Assembly (NCBI GenBank): GCA_003282485.1
Contig: QBZD01000007.1
Coordinates: forward strand, 1-49,035
DNA: 49,035 bases
Direction: 5' to 3'
DNA from: Pelagibacteraceae bacterium AG-333-C14
GTDB lineage: Bacteria > Pseudomonadota > Alphaproteobacteria > Pelagibacterales > AG-422-B15
Shown: positions 1-9,603 of the stretch, piece by piece
Layout: every line of letters starts with the position of its first letter
Position numbering within the stretch: the first letter of the stretch is position 1
Position numbers and translations under genes: made by a program
Notes under the pieces: generated by a model
The model's input: the letters and a program-made list of their open reading frames with translations, nothing else
Databases searched by the model: none
Told to the model about the DNA's origin: nothing

Positions 1-1
1 A

Positions 2-223
2 CCAGAGATGGTCACTGAGGATGAAGCTCCTAATAGCATAATGGATTTAATAAATGCTAATAGAGAAAATAATGAGTTAGATGCACCTGATCTATTTAGT
101 GGTCAAAATATTCATCAATTAGACGACATCAATGATGCTAAAGATGAAGAAATAACTGAAGAAAGTGAAACTGATCAGGATTTATTAGAAATTCCTTCAT
201 TCCTTAGAAGACAGAGTAAATGA
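2..223 (+). CDS. ftsZ: Cell division protein FtsZ, C-terminal end (5' truncated by window)
   Basis: The reading frame is open to the left edge and gives about 73 residues. What is visible is an acidic, low-complexity tail ending in LLEIPSFLRRQSK. This matches the FtsZ C-terminal conserved peptide (pattern D/E-I-P-x-F-L-R-x-Q), which binds FtsA and other partners, preceded by the usual disordered linker. The GTPase domain lies outside the window. The stop overlaps the rsmH start by four bases (ATGA), so the two are translationally coupled. In most alphaproteobacteria ftsZ follows ftsA; here it heads the cluster at the usual mraZ position. The ATG at 8 is an internal methionine, not a start. 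The identification rests mainly on the terminal peptide. Confidence 0.82.
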   Translation, partial: PEMVTEDEAPNSIMDLINANRENNELDAPDLFSGQNIHQLDDINDAKDEEITEESETDQDLLEIPSFLRRQSK

Positions 224-1143
224 CAAGAAAAGAATTGGCTCACAAGCCAGTTCTTATAAATGAGATAATAAAGTTAACCAGGCCTAAAGATAATGAGACG
301 TACTTCGATGCAACATTTGGAAATGGAGGATACTCGAAAGAATTTCTTGAGTTCACTAACTGCAATATTATTGCAATTGACAGGGATCCATTTGCTAACC
401 AAATTGCTCGAGAATTTAAAAAAAAATATGGTAAGAGGTTCGATTTTTTCCAGTCTAAATTTAGTAAAATTAACGAAATTATGGAAAAAAAAGAGGAAAA
501 AGAAATTGACGGTTTCATATTTGATATAGGAGTTTCATCAATGCAATTAGATTTTCCAGAAAGAGGTTTTTCTTTTATGAAAAAGGGTCCATTAGACATG
601 CGAATGGGTCAAGAAGGAACAAGTGCTTATGATGTAGTAAATTCAAAAAGTCATGAAGAATTAGCTGATATCATTTATTATTATGGTGATGAGCGAAACT
701 CCAGGAGAATTGCTAGAGAAATTGAAACTTATCGTAAATCAAAAAAAATTGAAACAACTCTTGAACTAGCAGAAGTTATCAAAAAGTGTTTCCCAAATAA
801 ATTTTATAAAAAACATCCTGCTACTAAAACTTTTCAGGCTTTAAGAATTTATATCAATAACGAAATTGAAGAATTGCATTCTGGTCTTAATCATGCGTTT
901 AGATACTTAAAAAAAAATGGGAATTTATGTGTTGTTACTTTCCATTCACTTGAGGACAGACTTGTAAAAAATTTTTTAAAAATAGTAAGTCAGAATAATA
1001 AGATAAGTAAAGTTATCAAACCTAGTAAAGAAGAGATGGAATATAATACACGATCAAGATCAGCCAAGCTAAGGTTCTACGAGAAGAACAATTTAGAATT
1101 TGGTTACGTACCTATTGAAGATTTAGGATTTAAACAATCATGA
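220..1143 (+). CDS. rsmH: 16S rRNA (cytosine-1402-N4)-methyltransferase RsmH (MraW)
   Basis: A SAM-dependent methyltransferase that modifies C1402 in the ribosomal P site. The N-terminus has the family opening HKPVLINEII (residues 8-17) and the SAM-binding motif DATFGNGGYS (30-39). DIGVSSMQLD, ERGFSF and GPLDMRM follow, then TFHSLEDRLVKNF near the C-terminus; all are RsmH signatures. At 307 aa it is of normal length. It overlaps ftsZ and ftsL by 4 bp each, placing it second in the division operon. The family assignment is secure. Confidence 0.97.
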   Translation: MTRKELAHKPVLINEIIKLTRPKDNETYFDATFGNGGYSKEFLEFTNCNIIAIDRDPFANQIAREFKKKYGKRFDFFQSKFSKINEIMEKKEEKEIDGFIFDIGVSSMQLDFPERGFSFMKKGPLDMRMGQEGTSAYDVVNSKSHEELADIIYYYGDERNSRRIAREIETYRKSKKIETTLELAEVIKKCFPNKFYKKHPATKTFQALRIYINNEIEELHSGLNHAFRYLKKNGNLCVVTFHSLEDRLVKNFLKIVSQNNKISKVIKPSKEEMEYNTRSRSAKLRFYEKNNLEFGYVPIEDLGFKQS

Positions 1144-1484
1144 TCAGTAGTTTATTTAAAATTCTCTCAGTGATCATCTTATTAATAGGATTACTTGCAA
1201 TTATGATTATAAAAAATGTTTCAGCAGAAAAACAAAACTATATCAATGAACTAGAAATTGCCCTGAGAGAAGAGCAAAATAAGAATGAGCTTTTTAAAAT
1301 AGAATGGAATCATATGATCTCGCCTATAAATTTAAAAAAGATATCTGAAATGGTTATATCCAATGATTATACTAAATACTTCGTAGTTTTAGACAAAGAT
1401 GATCTGGGTCAAGAAAATCAGATATTCCAGGATATCATTGCAGTTGAAATGCCTTCAAAGAAAATTATAAGCCCTGCACGTTAG
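1140..1484 (+). CDS. ftsL: Cell division protein FtsL
   Basis: A small bitopic membrane protein of 114 aa. Residues 5-25 form one hydrophobic segment, followed by a charged, coiled-coil-like stretch rich in Glu, Lys and Leu (about 29-50) facing the periplasm. The sequence is poorly conserved, as is normal for FtsL, so the assignment depends on topology, size and position between rsmH and ftsI. FtsL bridges FtsQ/FtsB to the FtsW-FtsI synthase. The start overlaps the rsmH stop (ATGA). Confidence 0.85.
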   Translation: MISSLFKILSVIILLIGLLAIMIIKNVSAEKQNYINELEIALREEQNKNELFKIEWNHMISPINLKKISEMVISNDYTKYFVVLDKDDLGQENQIFQDIIAVEMPSKKIISPAR

Positions 1485-1490
1485 AATTTT

Positions 1491-3269
1491 GTGAAAAAGA
1501 GAAAAAATTCTGGCAAAAAGAAAATAGACATTTATCAAAAAAGTTTCTCATTTACTCATCGATACAATGCTGAAAAATTTGCAATTGAAAAAATAAATTC
1601 AATAAAGAAAAGCTTCGTACTTAAGATTAATAATCGTTTAATTTTGTCAGCAATCATATTCAGTACTTTGTTTATTGCTGTTACAATTAAAATGATTGAA
1701 ATTAATCTCTTTTATGTTGAAAAAAACCGTTATTTTGTATCATCGATAGATGAGGAGAGGCGTAACATACTAGACAGGAACAATATTTCTTTAACAGCTA
1801 ATTTACAAATGTCTGATGTCGGTGTTGATCCTAAAAAAATTTATGATCGAGAGACATTCATTAAGAAAGTCACGTCATTGTATTACGATATATCAGTAAA
1901 TGATTTAGAAAATAGAATTAACTCTGGTAAATGGTTTTACTTAAAACGCAATATAAGTCCCAATGAACTTCAGAAAGTTATTGATCTTGGAGAAACTGGT
2001 ATAGAAATAAAAGATATTTATAAGAGAAAGTATCTACATAAAGAGCTATTTAGCCATCTCATAGGAAAAGTGGATATTGATAACGATGGTGTCTCAGGAA
2101 TGGAAAAATCTTTAAATGGGATATTAAATAATCAAAATGAAAATGATGTTGTTACCGCAGTAGATACAAGAATACAGCATATAGTTAGAGACGAGATATT
2201 AGACGCTATGAATATTTATAATGCAGTAGGAGGGTTTGGACTTGTAATGGATGTAAATACTGGTGAAATTTTATCAATGGTTTCACTCCCTGACTTTGAT
2301 CCAAATAGTAAAAATTTTGATAAAAATTCTACGTTTAATAAAAATACACTTGGAGTTTACGAGTTTGGATCAGTAATGAAAATATTTACTACAGCAATTG
2401 GTATTGAAGAGAATATATTTAAACCTAATACACTATATGAAATTGATGATCATATTTATATTGATAAGCATAAAGTACATGATGTGCACCGGCCTTGTAA
2501 AACTAAGAAATGTACAGTTGAAGAAATATTTGTTCATTCATCTAACGTAGGTACTATAAACATGATTAGAGATATAGGGTCTGATTTGCAAAAAAAATAT
2601 CTATTTGATCTTGGCTTGTTAAATCAGGTAAATGTTAATTTACCAGAGCGAGCAGAACCACTCGTTCCTGATCCTTGGACAATGGCTAGTACCGAATCCA
2701 TTTCATACGGCTATGGACTTTCAATTTCTCCTCTTCATTTAGCCTTAGCTACGTCAACAGTTTTAAATGGGGGTTATATTATTGAACCATCATTAATAAA
2801 AAAAGAACATCAATCATTCAAAAATAAAATATTTTCAGATCAAACAAGTGAAATTATGAGATATTTACTCAATCGTGTCATTGATGAAGGAACAGCAAAA
2901 GATGCCTTTGGTAAAGAAGCAAGTAAGCAATTCGTAGGTAAAGATAGTGATTACAGGTACTTAGTTGGAGGTAAAACAGGCACAGCAGAGAAAATTAGTA
3001 ATAAGTCATATTCAAACGATAAATTAACTACTTTTATATCATCCTTTCCAATTAATAAGCCTAAATATCTTGTGCTTGTTTCATTAGATAATCCAAAAGG
3101 GGTAATTGGTGAGTATGATACTCCTTTTAATACATGGGGTTATAGCGATGCAGGATGGAATGTAGCTAGAACTTCACGATTAATAATTGATAGAATAAGT
3201 CCTATTTTAGACACAAAAAGTAAATATTTACCAAGTGAAAACTTATTAATAAATACATCACTGCAATAA
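1491..3269 (+). CDS. ftsI: Septal peptidoglycan transpeptidase FtsI (PBP3)
   Basis: A class B penicillin-binding protein of 592 aa with GTG start. A basic cytoplasmic tail is followed by a transmembrane anchor (about 50-68), a pedestal domain (about 88-215) and the transpeptidase domain. Catalytic motifs are visible: SVMK (Ser294-Lys297), SSN (350-352) and KTG (495-497). It cross-links septal peptidoglycan in complex with FtsW. It lies between ftsL and murE; its stop abuts the murE ATG with no spacer. The division-specific role (rather than PBP2) follows from the cluster; a separate PBP2 is at 44167. Confidence 0.96.
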   Translation: MKKRKNSGKKKIDIYQKSFSFTHRYNAEKFAIEKINSIKKSFVLKINNRLILSAIIFSTLFIAVTIKMIEINLFYVEKNRYFVSSIDEERRNILDRNNISLTANLQMSDVGVDPKKIYDRETFIKKVTSLYYDISVNDLENRINSGKWFYLKRNISPNELQKVIDLGETGIEIKDIYKRKYLHKELFSHLIGKVDIDNDGVSGMEKSLNGILNNQNENDVVTAVDTRIQHIVRDEILDAMNIYNAVGGFGLVMDVNTGEILSMVSLPDFDPNSKNFDKNSTFNKNTLGVYEFGSVMKIFTTAIGIEENIFKPNTLYEIDDHIYIDKHKVHDVHRPCKTKKCTVEEIFVHSSNVGTINMIRDIGSDLQKKYLFDLGLLNQVNVNLPERAEPLVPDPWTMASTESISYGYGLSISPLHLALATSTVLNGGYIIEPSLIKKEHQSFKNKIFSDQTSEIMRYLLNRVIDEGTAKDAFGKEASKQFVGKDSDYRYLVGGKTGTAEKISNKSYSNDKLTTFISSFPINKPKYLVLVSLDNPKGVIGEYDTPFNTWGYSDAGWNVARTSRLIIDRISPILDTKSKYLPSENLLINTSLQ

Positions 3270-4706
3270 ATGACAAAAAGTCGTCTCCTGAAAAAAATAA
3301 ATTCAGACAAGGTTAAATATAAAAATATTTGCTCTGACTCGAGAATAATAGAGAAGGGTGACATTTTCTTTGCAATCCCAGGAAGCAATACTGATGGGCT
3401 AAAGTATGTTAATGATGCAGTAGCTAAAGGCGCTTCTGCAATAGTTATTCCAATTGAAAAAAAAATAAAGACTGCTCCAAATATTCCAACTTATAAAGTA
3501 AGAGATATTCGAAGAGAACTTTCTTTAACAGCGTTTGCGCTCAATAGTGAAGCAATAGAAAAGAAAATCGCTGTTACAGGAACAAATGGGAAAACATCGG
3601 TAACATATTTTTTAAATTATATATTATTAAATTTAGGAGAAAAAACTGCAACAATAGGTACATTAGGTAATTCTCTTATAAAAAAAACTAGTAATGAAAA
3701 TTTAACTTCTCCTGAGCCAATTAAATTATCAAAGCAGTTAGTAAAATTAAGTAAAAATAAAACTAAGTATCTGGTAATGGAAGCGTCAAGTCATGGCTTA
3801 CATCAAAAAAGGTTTTATGGATTAAAATTTGATGCCTGTATACTTACAAATATTTCACAAGATCATCTAGATTATCATAAAACTATGTCACATTACATAA
3901 GGAGTAAGCTTAAATTATTTTCTGATTATGTAAAAAAAGATAGCAGGATTATAGTTAATGCTGAAACTAAATATATTGATAAAGTTAAAAGTTACTTAAA
4001 AAAAAGAAGTAATATTAGTCCCATATATTTTCAGAAAAATAATAAATTTAGAATAGTTAAGATAAAAAAAAATAAGAACAACTCAACAACAGTTGATGTA
4101 AAATTTGGTAAAGATCTTAAAAAATTTAAGTTTGCTAATTTGCCATTATTTCAAATACACAACTTCTTACTGGCAGCACTAACGCTATATTCTATGGGCC
4201 ACAATTTAAATAAGATTCAAAAACTAAGCCTAAAATGCCCTTCAGTACCGGGCCGCATGGAATTTGTTGGAAAAACAAGAAACAGTGCTTCTGTATTCAT
4301 CGATTATGCACATACACCTGATGCTCTTCAAAATGCATTAATAGAAGGTGGGAATCTTTGCGAATCAGAGCTGCATGTCGTTTTCGGATGTGGTGGAAAT
4401 AGAGATAACTCAAAACGTCCAATAATGGGAAAAATTGCTTCAAGGTACGCAACTAATGTTGTTATAACAGATGATAATCCACGCTATGAAAACGCAAAAA
4501 AAATTAGAAAAGAAATCATTGGCAATTGCAAAAACTTTTATGAAATTTCAGATAGAAGAAAGGCAATAAAACTTACAATCAAGAAACTAAGAAAAGGAGA
4601 TTTATTAATTATTGCAGGTAAAGGGCATGAAAAAAATCAAATTATTAATGGCAAGGCATACCCCTTTGATGATGTTAAAATATCTAGGGGTTTTTTAAAA
4701 TTATGA
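3270..4706 (+). CDS. murE: UDP-MurNAc-Ala-Glu:meso-diaminopimelate ligase MurE
   Basis: A cytoplasmic Mur ligase adding the third stem residue. It has the N-terminal Mur domain (CSDSRIIEKGDIFFAIPG), the ATP-binding P-loop GTNGKTS (about 104-110), the central domain with EASSHGL and TNISQDHLDYH, and the C-terminal domain with YAHTPDAL and GCGGNRD. The DNPR motif (402-405) is the family's meso-DAP-selecting loop, so the product should be a DAP-type peptidoglycan. At 478 aa it is of normal length. The start directly follows the ftsI stop, and the 3' end overlaps murF (ATGA). Confidence 0.97.
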   Translation: MTKSRLLKKINSDKVKYKNICSDSRIIEKGDIFFAIPGSNTDGLKYVNDAVAKGASAIVIPIEKKIKTAPNIPTYKVRDIRRELSLTAFALNSEAIEKKIAVTGTNGKTSVTYFLNYILLNLGEKTATIGTLGNSLIKKTSNENLTSPEPIKLSKQLVKLSKNKTKYLVMEASSHGLHQKRFYGLKFDACILTNISQDHLDYHKTMSHYIRSKLKLFSDYVKKDSRIIVNAETKYIDKVKSYLKKRSNISPIYFQKNNKFRIVKIKKNKNNSTTVDVKFGKDLKKFKFANLPLFQIHNFLLAALTLYSMGHNLNKIQKLSLKCPSVPGRMEFVGKTRNSASVFIDYAHTPDALQNALIEGGNLCESELHVVFGCGGNRDNSKRPIMGKIASRYATNVVITDDNPRYENAKKIRKEIIGNCKNFYEISDRRKAIKLTIKKLRKGDLLIIAGKGHEKNQIINGKAYPFDDVKISRGFLKL

Positions 4707-6079
4707 AATCGACTCATATCTCAATTTCAGAGCTTAATAATCTATTTAATACTAAGCATAGTGGAATAAAAATTACAGGTGCATCAATTGATACGAGAAC
4801 TATAAAAAAAGGAAATATTTTCTTTGCAATAAAAGGAAAAAATAATGATGGTCATAAATTTATTAACCAAGCAGAAAAAAAGGGTGCCTCAATAGCTTTT
4901 GTTCAAAAAATTAATTCTAATTCTAATCTCAAGCAAATTAAGGTAGAGAATACTTTATCTGCTTTATCATCTCTTGCTAAATACTATAGGTCTTTACTCA
5001 ATACTCAAATTATTGGAATAACAGGCAGTGTAGGGAAAACTGGAACTAAGGATGCTATTTCGTTTATCTTAAAAGAGTATAAAAATATTTTTTGCTCAAG
5101 GCAGTCTTATAACAATAAATATGGAATGCCATTAGAAATTTTGAATATGCCAAGAAAAACAAAATTTGGTTTTTTCGAACTAGGCATGAATCATTTTGGA
5201 GAGATAAAAAGTTTAGTAAAAATTTTAAAGCCAAATATTTCGATTATTTTAAATATTGAAAATGTACACTTAGGTAATTTTAAATCTTTAAAAGACATAG
5301 CTATTGCTAAAAGTGAAATATTTACATCTTCAGAAAATATAGATTCATTAATTCTCAATAAAGAGACTAATTATTATAATCTATTATATAAATACTATAA
5401 AAATACTAATATAAAAGACATTTACAATTATAGCAGAAAAAATAATTCAGATATCTATATAAAAAAAAGGAAGGTAACAAAAAAAAGTATACAACTAAAA
5501 GTTATTCTTCCTGGAGACAAATTAATTAGTTTTAGTGTCAGAAATGATCAGGAAAATTTAATCGATAATTGTTTAGCTATTCTTGCTTGCTTACATGCAC
5601 TTAATATCAACCATAGATTTATTAAAAAGTTTAAAAACGTACCCTTTACCAGTGGGCGAGGAAATATGATTAGATGTAAGCATAATAGTCACAAACTTAA
5701 ACTTTATGATCATTCATATAATGCGAGTCCAATTTCAATGAAGCAGACAATTGATATATTTGATAACTTAAAAGAGAAGAATATTGTTTATTTGATTGGT
5801 GATATGAATGAACTGGGTCAAAAGGCTAGTTATTACCATCGTGATTTAATTAAGTTTTTAAATAAGAAAAAATTTGAAAAATGTTTATTTATTGGAACGC
5901 ATTTCAAAAAATTAGAAAATAAAATTCGAAATAATAAGATTTCTTTTTTTAGAGATATCAATCAGGTTATCGACAATCTTGATGAAATAATAGAGAGTAA
6001 TTGTACAATTTTTGCTAAAGGATCTAATTCAATTAATATAAGAAGATTAATCAGTCATCTTAAACAAGAAAACTTATGA
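4703..6079 (+). CDS. murF: UDP-MurNAc-tripeptide:D-Ala-D-Ala ligase MurF
   Basis: The last cytoplasmic Mur ligase, joining D-Ala-D-Ala (made by Ddl at 12963) to the tripeptide. An N-terminal Mur domain (DTRTIKKGNIFFAIKG) is followed by the ATP loop GITGSVGKTGTKD (about 105-117), where T-G-S-V-G-K-T is characteristic of MurF. Further on are ELGMNHFGEI, the NIENVHLGNF stretch, YNASP (typical of MurF) and GDMNELG. It is 458 aa and Lys/Asn-rich, reflecting genome composition. It overlaps both neighbours by ATGA. Confidence 0.96.
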   Translation: MKSTHISISELNNLFNTKHSGIKITGASIDTRTIKKGNIFFAIKGKNNDGHKFINQAEKKGASIAFVQKINSNSNLKQIKVENTLSALSSLAKYYRSLLNTQIIGITGSVGKTGTKDAISFILKEYKNIFCSRQSYNNKYGMPLEILNMPRKTKFGFFELGMNHFGEIKSLVKILKPNISIILNIENVHLGNFKSLKDIAIAKSEIFTSSENIDSLILNKETNYYNLLYKYYKNTNIKDIYNYSRKNNSDIYIKKRKVTKKSIQLKVILPGDKLISFSVRNDQENLIDNCLAILACLHALNINHRFIKKFKNVPFTSGRGNMIRCKHNSHKLKLYDHSYNASPISMKQTIDIFDNLKEKNIVYLIGDMNELGQKASYYHRDLIKFLNKKKFEKCLFIGTHFKKLENKIRNNKISFFRDINQVIDNLDEIIESNCTIFAKGSNSINIRRLISHLKQENL

Positions 6080-7158
6080 TATTATATATTTTAGAATACT
6101 TAAATATCCCAGGCTTATATAATTTCTTTAATTATCTGACTGTAAGAACTGGCTTTGCTCTTTTTACTTCTTTCTTCTTCATATTGTTATTTGGTCCTGC
6201 ACTCATTAATAAAATAAGTTCTTATCAGACTAGCGGACAGCCTATCAGGGAAGATGGGCCAGAGTCACATTTGATAGCAAAAAAAGGAACGCCAACTATG
6301 GGCGGAATTATCATATTGTTTTCCATTATTGGATCTATTTTGCTTTGGGTAAATCCTGAAAGTTTTATATCTTGGCCTGTTATATTTATACTAGTTTCTT
6401 TTGGCTTAATTGGATTTGCAGATGATTACAATAAAGTTAAAAATAACTCAAGCAAAGGTATTTCAGCTAAAATTAGAATACTTCTTCAAGTTATTGTTTC
6501 ACTTATTTTTATATATTGGATAACTATATATCATCAAATTGATATCAAGCTTTTATCATTACCATTTTTAAAAGACGTTTTTATTAATTTAGGTCTGTTT
6601 GCAGTACCATTTATTTTAATTGTTATTTTGGGATCAGCAAACGCTGTCAATTTGACCGATGGTTTAGATGGGCTTGCAATTGTTCCTATAATGATTGTTG
6701 CAGCAACATTTTCTGTAATTTGTTATTTGGCAGGCAATATAATTTTTGCTGAATATTTATACATAAATTATTTGCCGGGGGCAGGTGAACTTACTGTATT
6801 GTGTGCGGCAATAATAGGGTCAGCGCTAGGCTTTTTGTGGTATAATGCCCCTCCTGCAATGGTATTTATGGGAGACACAGGCTCGCTTTCTTTAGGTGCA
6901 GCATTGGGATCAATTAGTATTTTATTAAAACAGGAAATAGTTTTAGCTATTGTTGGAGGGATTTTTGTGGCTGAAGCAATATCTGTAATATTGCAAGTCT
7001 CATCTTTTAAATTAACTGGAAAAAGAATTTTTAAAATGGCACCATTGCACCATCATTTTGAAAAAAATGGTCTACCGGAATCAAAAATAGTTATTCGTTT
7101 TTGGATAGTTGCAATAATTTTAGCACTAATTGGGCTAGCGACGCTTAAAATCAGATAA
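6076..7158 (+). CDS. mraY: Phospho-MurNAc-pentapeptide transferase MraY
   Basis: A polytopic membrane enzyme that transfers phospho-MurNAc-pentapeptide to undecaprenyl phosphate, giving lipid I. Signature loops are present: KKGTPTMGG, FADDYNKV (the Asp pair), NLTDGLDGLA, FMGDTGSLSLG and the histidine loop APLHHHFEKNG. About ten hydrophobic segments over 360 aa match the family. It follows murF with an ATGA overlap and precedes murD by 4 bp. Confidence 0.98.
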   Translation: MILYILEYLNIPGLYNFFNYLTVRTGFALFTSFFFILLFGPALINKISSYQTSGQPIREDGPESHLIAKKGTPTMGGIIILFSIIGSILLWVNPESFISWPVIFILVSFGLIGFADDYNKVKNNSSKGISAKIRILLQVIVSLIFIYWITIYHQIDIKLLSLPFLKDVFINLGLFAVPFILIVILGSANAVNLTDGLDGLAIVPIMIVAATFSVICYLAGNIIFAEYLYINYLPGAGELTVLCAAIIGSALGFLWYNAPPAMVFMGDTGSLSLGAALGSISILLKQEIVLAIVGGIFVAEAISVILQVSSFKLTGKRIFKMAPLHHHFEKNGLPESKIVIRFWIVAIILALIGLATLKIR

Positions 7159-7162
7159 ATAG

Positions 7163-8485
7163 ATGATTAAACTAAAATCATTTAAGAATAAATACTTCCT
7201 TATTATTGGAATGGGAATTACAGGTATATCTGTTTCAAATTCTTTGCTTAAAGCAGGTGCAAATGTTTATTTCTGGGATGATGATGTTAATAAAAGAAAA
7301 GCATTAAGAGAAAAGGGCTATTATTTAATTAACGATAAGAATCTAACTAGAATAGAATATATAATGCCAAGTCCCGGTATTGCCACCGCAGGAAAAAACG
7401 CACATAAATACATAAAAAGATTAAAATCTAAAAAATGTAAGATAATTAGTGAACTTGATTTATTTCAACTTTATATAAATAGCATAAAAAAATCAAAGAA
7501 AATTAAGGTTATCGGTATCACTGGAACTAACGGAAAATCTACAACTGTTTCCATAATTCATCATTCATTAAAAAAAAATAACGTCAATTCAGTTTTGATA
7601 GGTAATATTGGACAGCCTATATTTTCTTCAAAAGAGTTAAATCATGGCGTCTATATTTTAGAACTTTCCTCATATCAGCTTGAGCAAGCAAAAATATTTA
7701 AGCCGGATATATCATGTATATTAAACCTAACACCTGATCATTTAGATCGTCACATTACTATGCATAAGTATGCTACTGCTAAGTGTAATATATTTCAGAA
7801 TATAAGCGCTAGAAATGTTTGTTATTATGATTCAAGTAATAATATAAAAAAAATTGCTAATACGAAATTAGATAAGAAAAAACTTAAATTACTAATCCCT
7901 GTAAAAAAAATTAATGATAGTTTTAAAAGTAATACGAAAATCAGCTTGTTATCAAAAAAACACAATATTCAGAATTTATATTTTTCCTTTTTAATATTAA
8001 AAAAATTAGGTTTAAAGAAGTCAGATATTTATAAATCTTTCTCATCATTTAGTGGGTTGCCTCACAGACAAGAGATAATTGCAAAAAGAAAGAATTTTAT
8101 TGCAATAAACGATTCTAAATCAACAAATTTTGAATCGTTAGTGCCAGCTTTAAATAACTACAAGAATATAATTTTAATTTGTGGAGGACAAATTAAAAGT
8201 AATAAAATCAATATATTAAATAAGAACCGACACAATGTTATTAAGGCCATTGTAATAGGTGAGACAAAAAATATTTTTTTCAATTATTTTAATAAGTATG
8301 TGGATACCTCATATGTAAAAACCTTAAATAAGGCAATTAAAATGTCATTATCAATAGCAAATATTGTGAACGAGCATTGCACCATTTTATTTAGTCCTGG
8401 AGCCGCATCGTTTGATCAATACAATAGTTTTGAAGAAAGAGGAGATGATTTTAGAAGAAAAATTAAAGTTGAGATTTTAAAATGA
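7163..8485 (+). CDS. murD: UDP-MurNAc-L-Ala:D-Glu ligase MurD
   Basis: Adds D-glutamate to UDP-MurNAc-L-Ala in the cytoplasm. The N-terminal Rossmann-like domain has GMGITGISVS (about 16-25). The ATP loop GITGTNGKST is at about 118-127, followed by ELSSYQLEQA, LNLTPDHLDRH, the C-terminal-domain motif NDSKSTN, and SPGAASFDQY near the end. At 440 aa the length is normal. The position mraY-murD-ftsW is standard, and its end overlaps ftsW by ATGA. Confidence 0.97.
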   Translation: MIKLKSFKNKYFLIIGMGITGISVSNSLLKAGANVYFWDDDVNKRKALREKGYYLINDKNLTRIEYIMPSPGIATAGKNAHKYIKRLKSKKCKIISELDLFQLYINSIKKSKKIKVIGITGTNGKSTTVSIIHHSLKKNNVNSVLIGNIGQPIFSSKELNHGVYILELSSYQLEQAKIFKPDISCILNLTPDHLDRHITMHKYATAKCNIFQNISARNVCYYDSSNNIKKIANTKLDKKKLKLLIPVKKINDSFKSNTKISLLSKKHNIQNLYFSFLILKKLGLKKSDIYKSFSSFSGLPHRQEIIAKRKNFIAINDSKSTNFESLVPALNNYKNIILICGGQIKSNKINILNKNRHNVIKAIVIGETKNIFFNYFNKYVDTSYVKTLNKAIKMSLSIANIVNEHCTILFSPGAASFDQYNSFEERGDDFRRKIKVEILK

Positions 8486-9588
8486 CTAAGTCACAAATAG
8501 AAAAATCTATTATAACTGATTGGATTTACGAAATTAATAAACCAATATTTTTTTGTGTACTTGTACTTATTGCAGTTGGACTATTTATTAGTCTTACGAT
8601 TAATCCTGGTACATCAAGGTATATAAATAATAATCTTTTTTCATACTTTAATATTCAGGCACTTTATTTATTATCTGGTTTTATTTTATTCATTTTATTT
8701 TCGTTTATTAATTATGAACGAATATCAAATATATCAATAATTGTATTTGTAATTTTAATAGTCGTTTTATTTTTAACATTAATTTATGGAGTTGAGATAA
8801 AAGGATCGAAGAGATGGATCAATCTAAAATATATAACAATCATGCCCATTGAATTAATAAAACCATTTTACTGTATCGTGCTTGCAGCTATTTTAAATAA
8901 CCCAAGTTTAAGAAACAGTTTTAGAAATTATGCACTTAGTTTCAGTATTTATGCGTTGATTGCTGCAATATTAGTTTTTCAGCCAGACATTAGTCAATTA
9001 TTTCTTATTTCAGCAATTTACTTTGCATCCATATTTATGAGTGGATTTAGTATAATTATTCTTACATCAATTATTTTTATTGGTGGTATATTTTTTGTTT
9101 TTATTTATTTATTTAATTTCAATGTACAAAATCGAATTAATTCATTTCTAGCACCTAATGATTATGACGTAACACAGACTGAATTATCACTACAGGCAAT
9201 TAAACAAGGTGGTCTAATAGGTGTAGGCCCAGGAAATGGTGTGCTAAAGAATAAAATTCCTGAAGCGAATTCAGATTATATATTTTCTGTCATTGCAGAG
9301 GAGTATGGTTTACTAGGGTGCCTAATAATTTTAACAATATTCTTTATAATTTCTTATCAGGGATTCAGAAAAATCTACAGTAGCAATAACCACTTTATAC
9401 AAATAAGTTTATTTACCTTAATAATATATTTTTGCCTTCAAGCTCTTATTCATATTGGAGTAAATATTAGGCTGCTTCCAACAACTGGCATAACACTTCC
9501 TTTTATTAGTTATGGGGGCTCATCTGTTATAGGTATGTCAATCACATGTGGCTTAATATTATTATTATCTAAAAATAGACATAGTTAA
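8482..9588 (+). CDS. ftsW: Septal peptidoglycan glycosyltransferase FtsW (SEDS family)
   Basis: A 368-aa protein of mostly hydrophobic segments with SEDS landmarks: KGSKRWINL, FQPDISQL (the conserved Q-P-D), the large periplasmic loop NRINSFLAPNDYDVTQTELS with GLIGVGPGNG, AEEYGLLG, and LPFISYGGSS near the C-terminus. It polymerises lipid II at the septum with FtsI. Clustering between murD and murG identifies it as FtsW; the paralogue RodA is at 46031. Confidence 0.96.
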   Translation: MTKSQIEKSIITDWIYEINKPIFFCVLVLIAVGLFISLTINPGTSRYINNNLFSYFNIQALYLLSGFILFILFSFINYERISNISIIVFVILIVVLFLTLIYGVEIKGSKRWINLKYITIMPIELIKPFYCIVLAAILNNPSLRNSFRNYALSFSIYALIAAILVFQPDISQLFLISAIYFASIFMSGFSIIILTSIIFIGGIFFVFIYLFNFNVQNRINSFLAPNDYDVTQTELSLQAIKQGGLIGVGPGNGVLKNKIPEANSDYIFSVIAEEYGLLGCLIILTIFFIISYQGFRKIYSSNNHFIQISLFTLIIYFCLQALIHIGVNIRLLPTTGITLPFISYGGSSVIGMSITCGLILLLSKNRHS

Positions 9589-9603
9589 TGAGTAAGAGAT
9601 AGT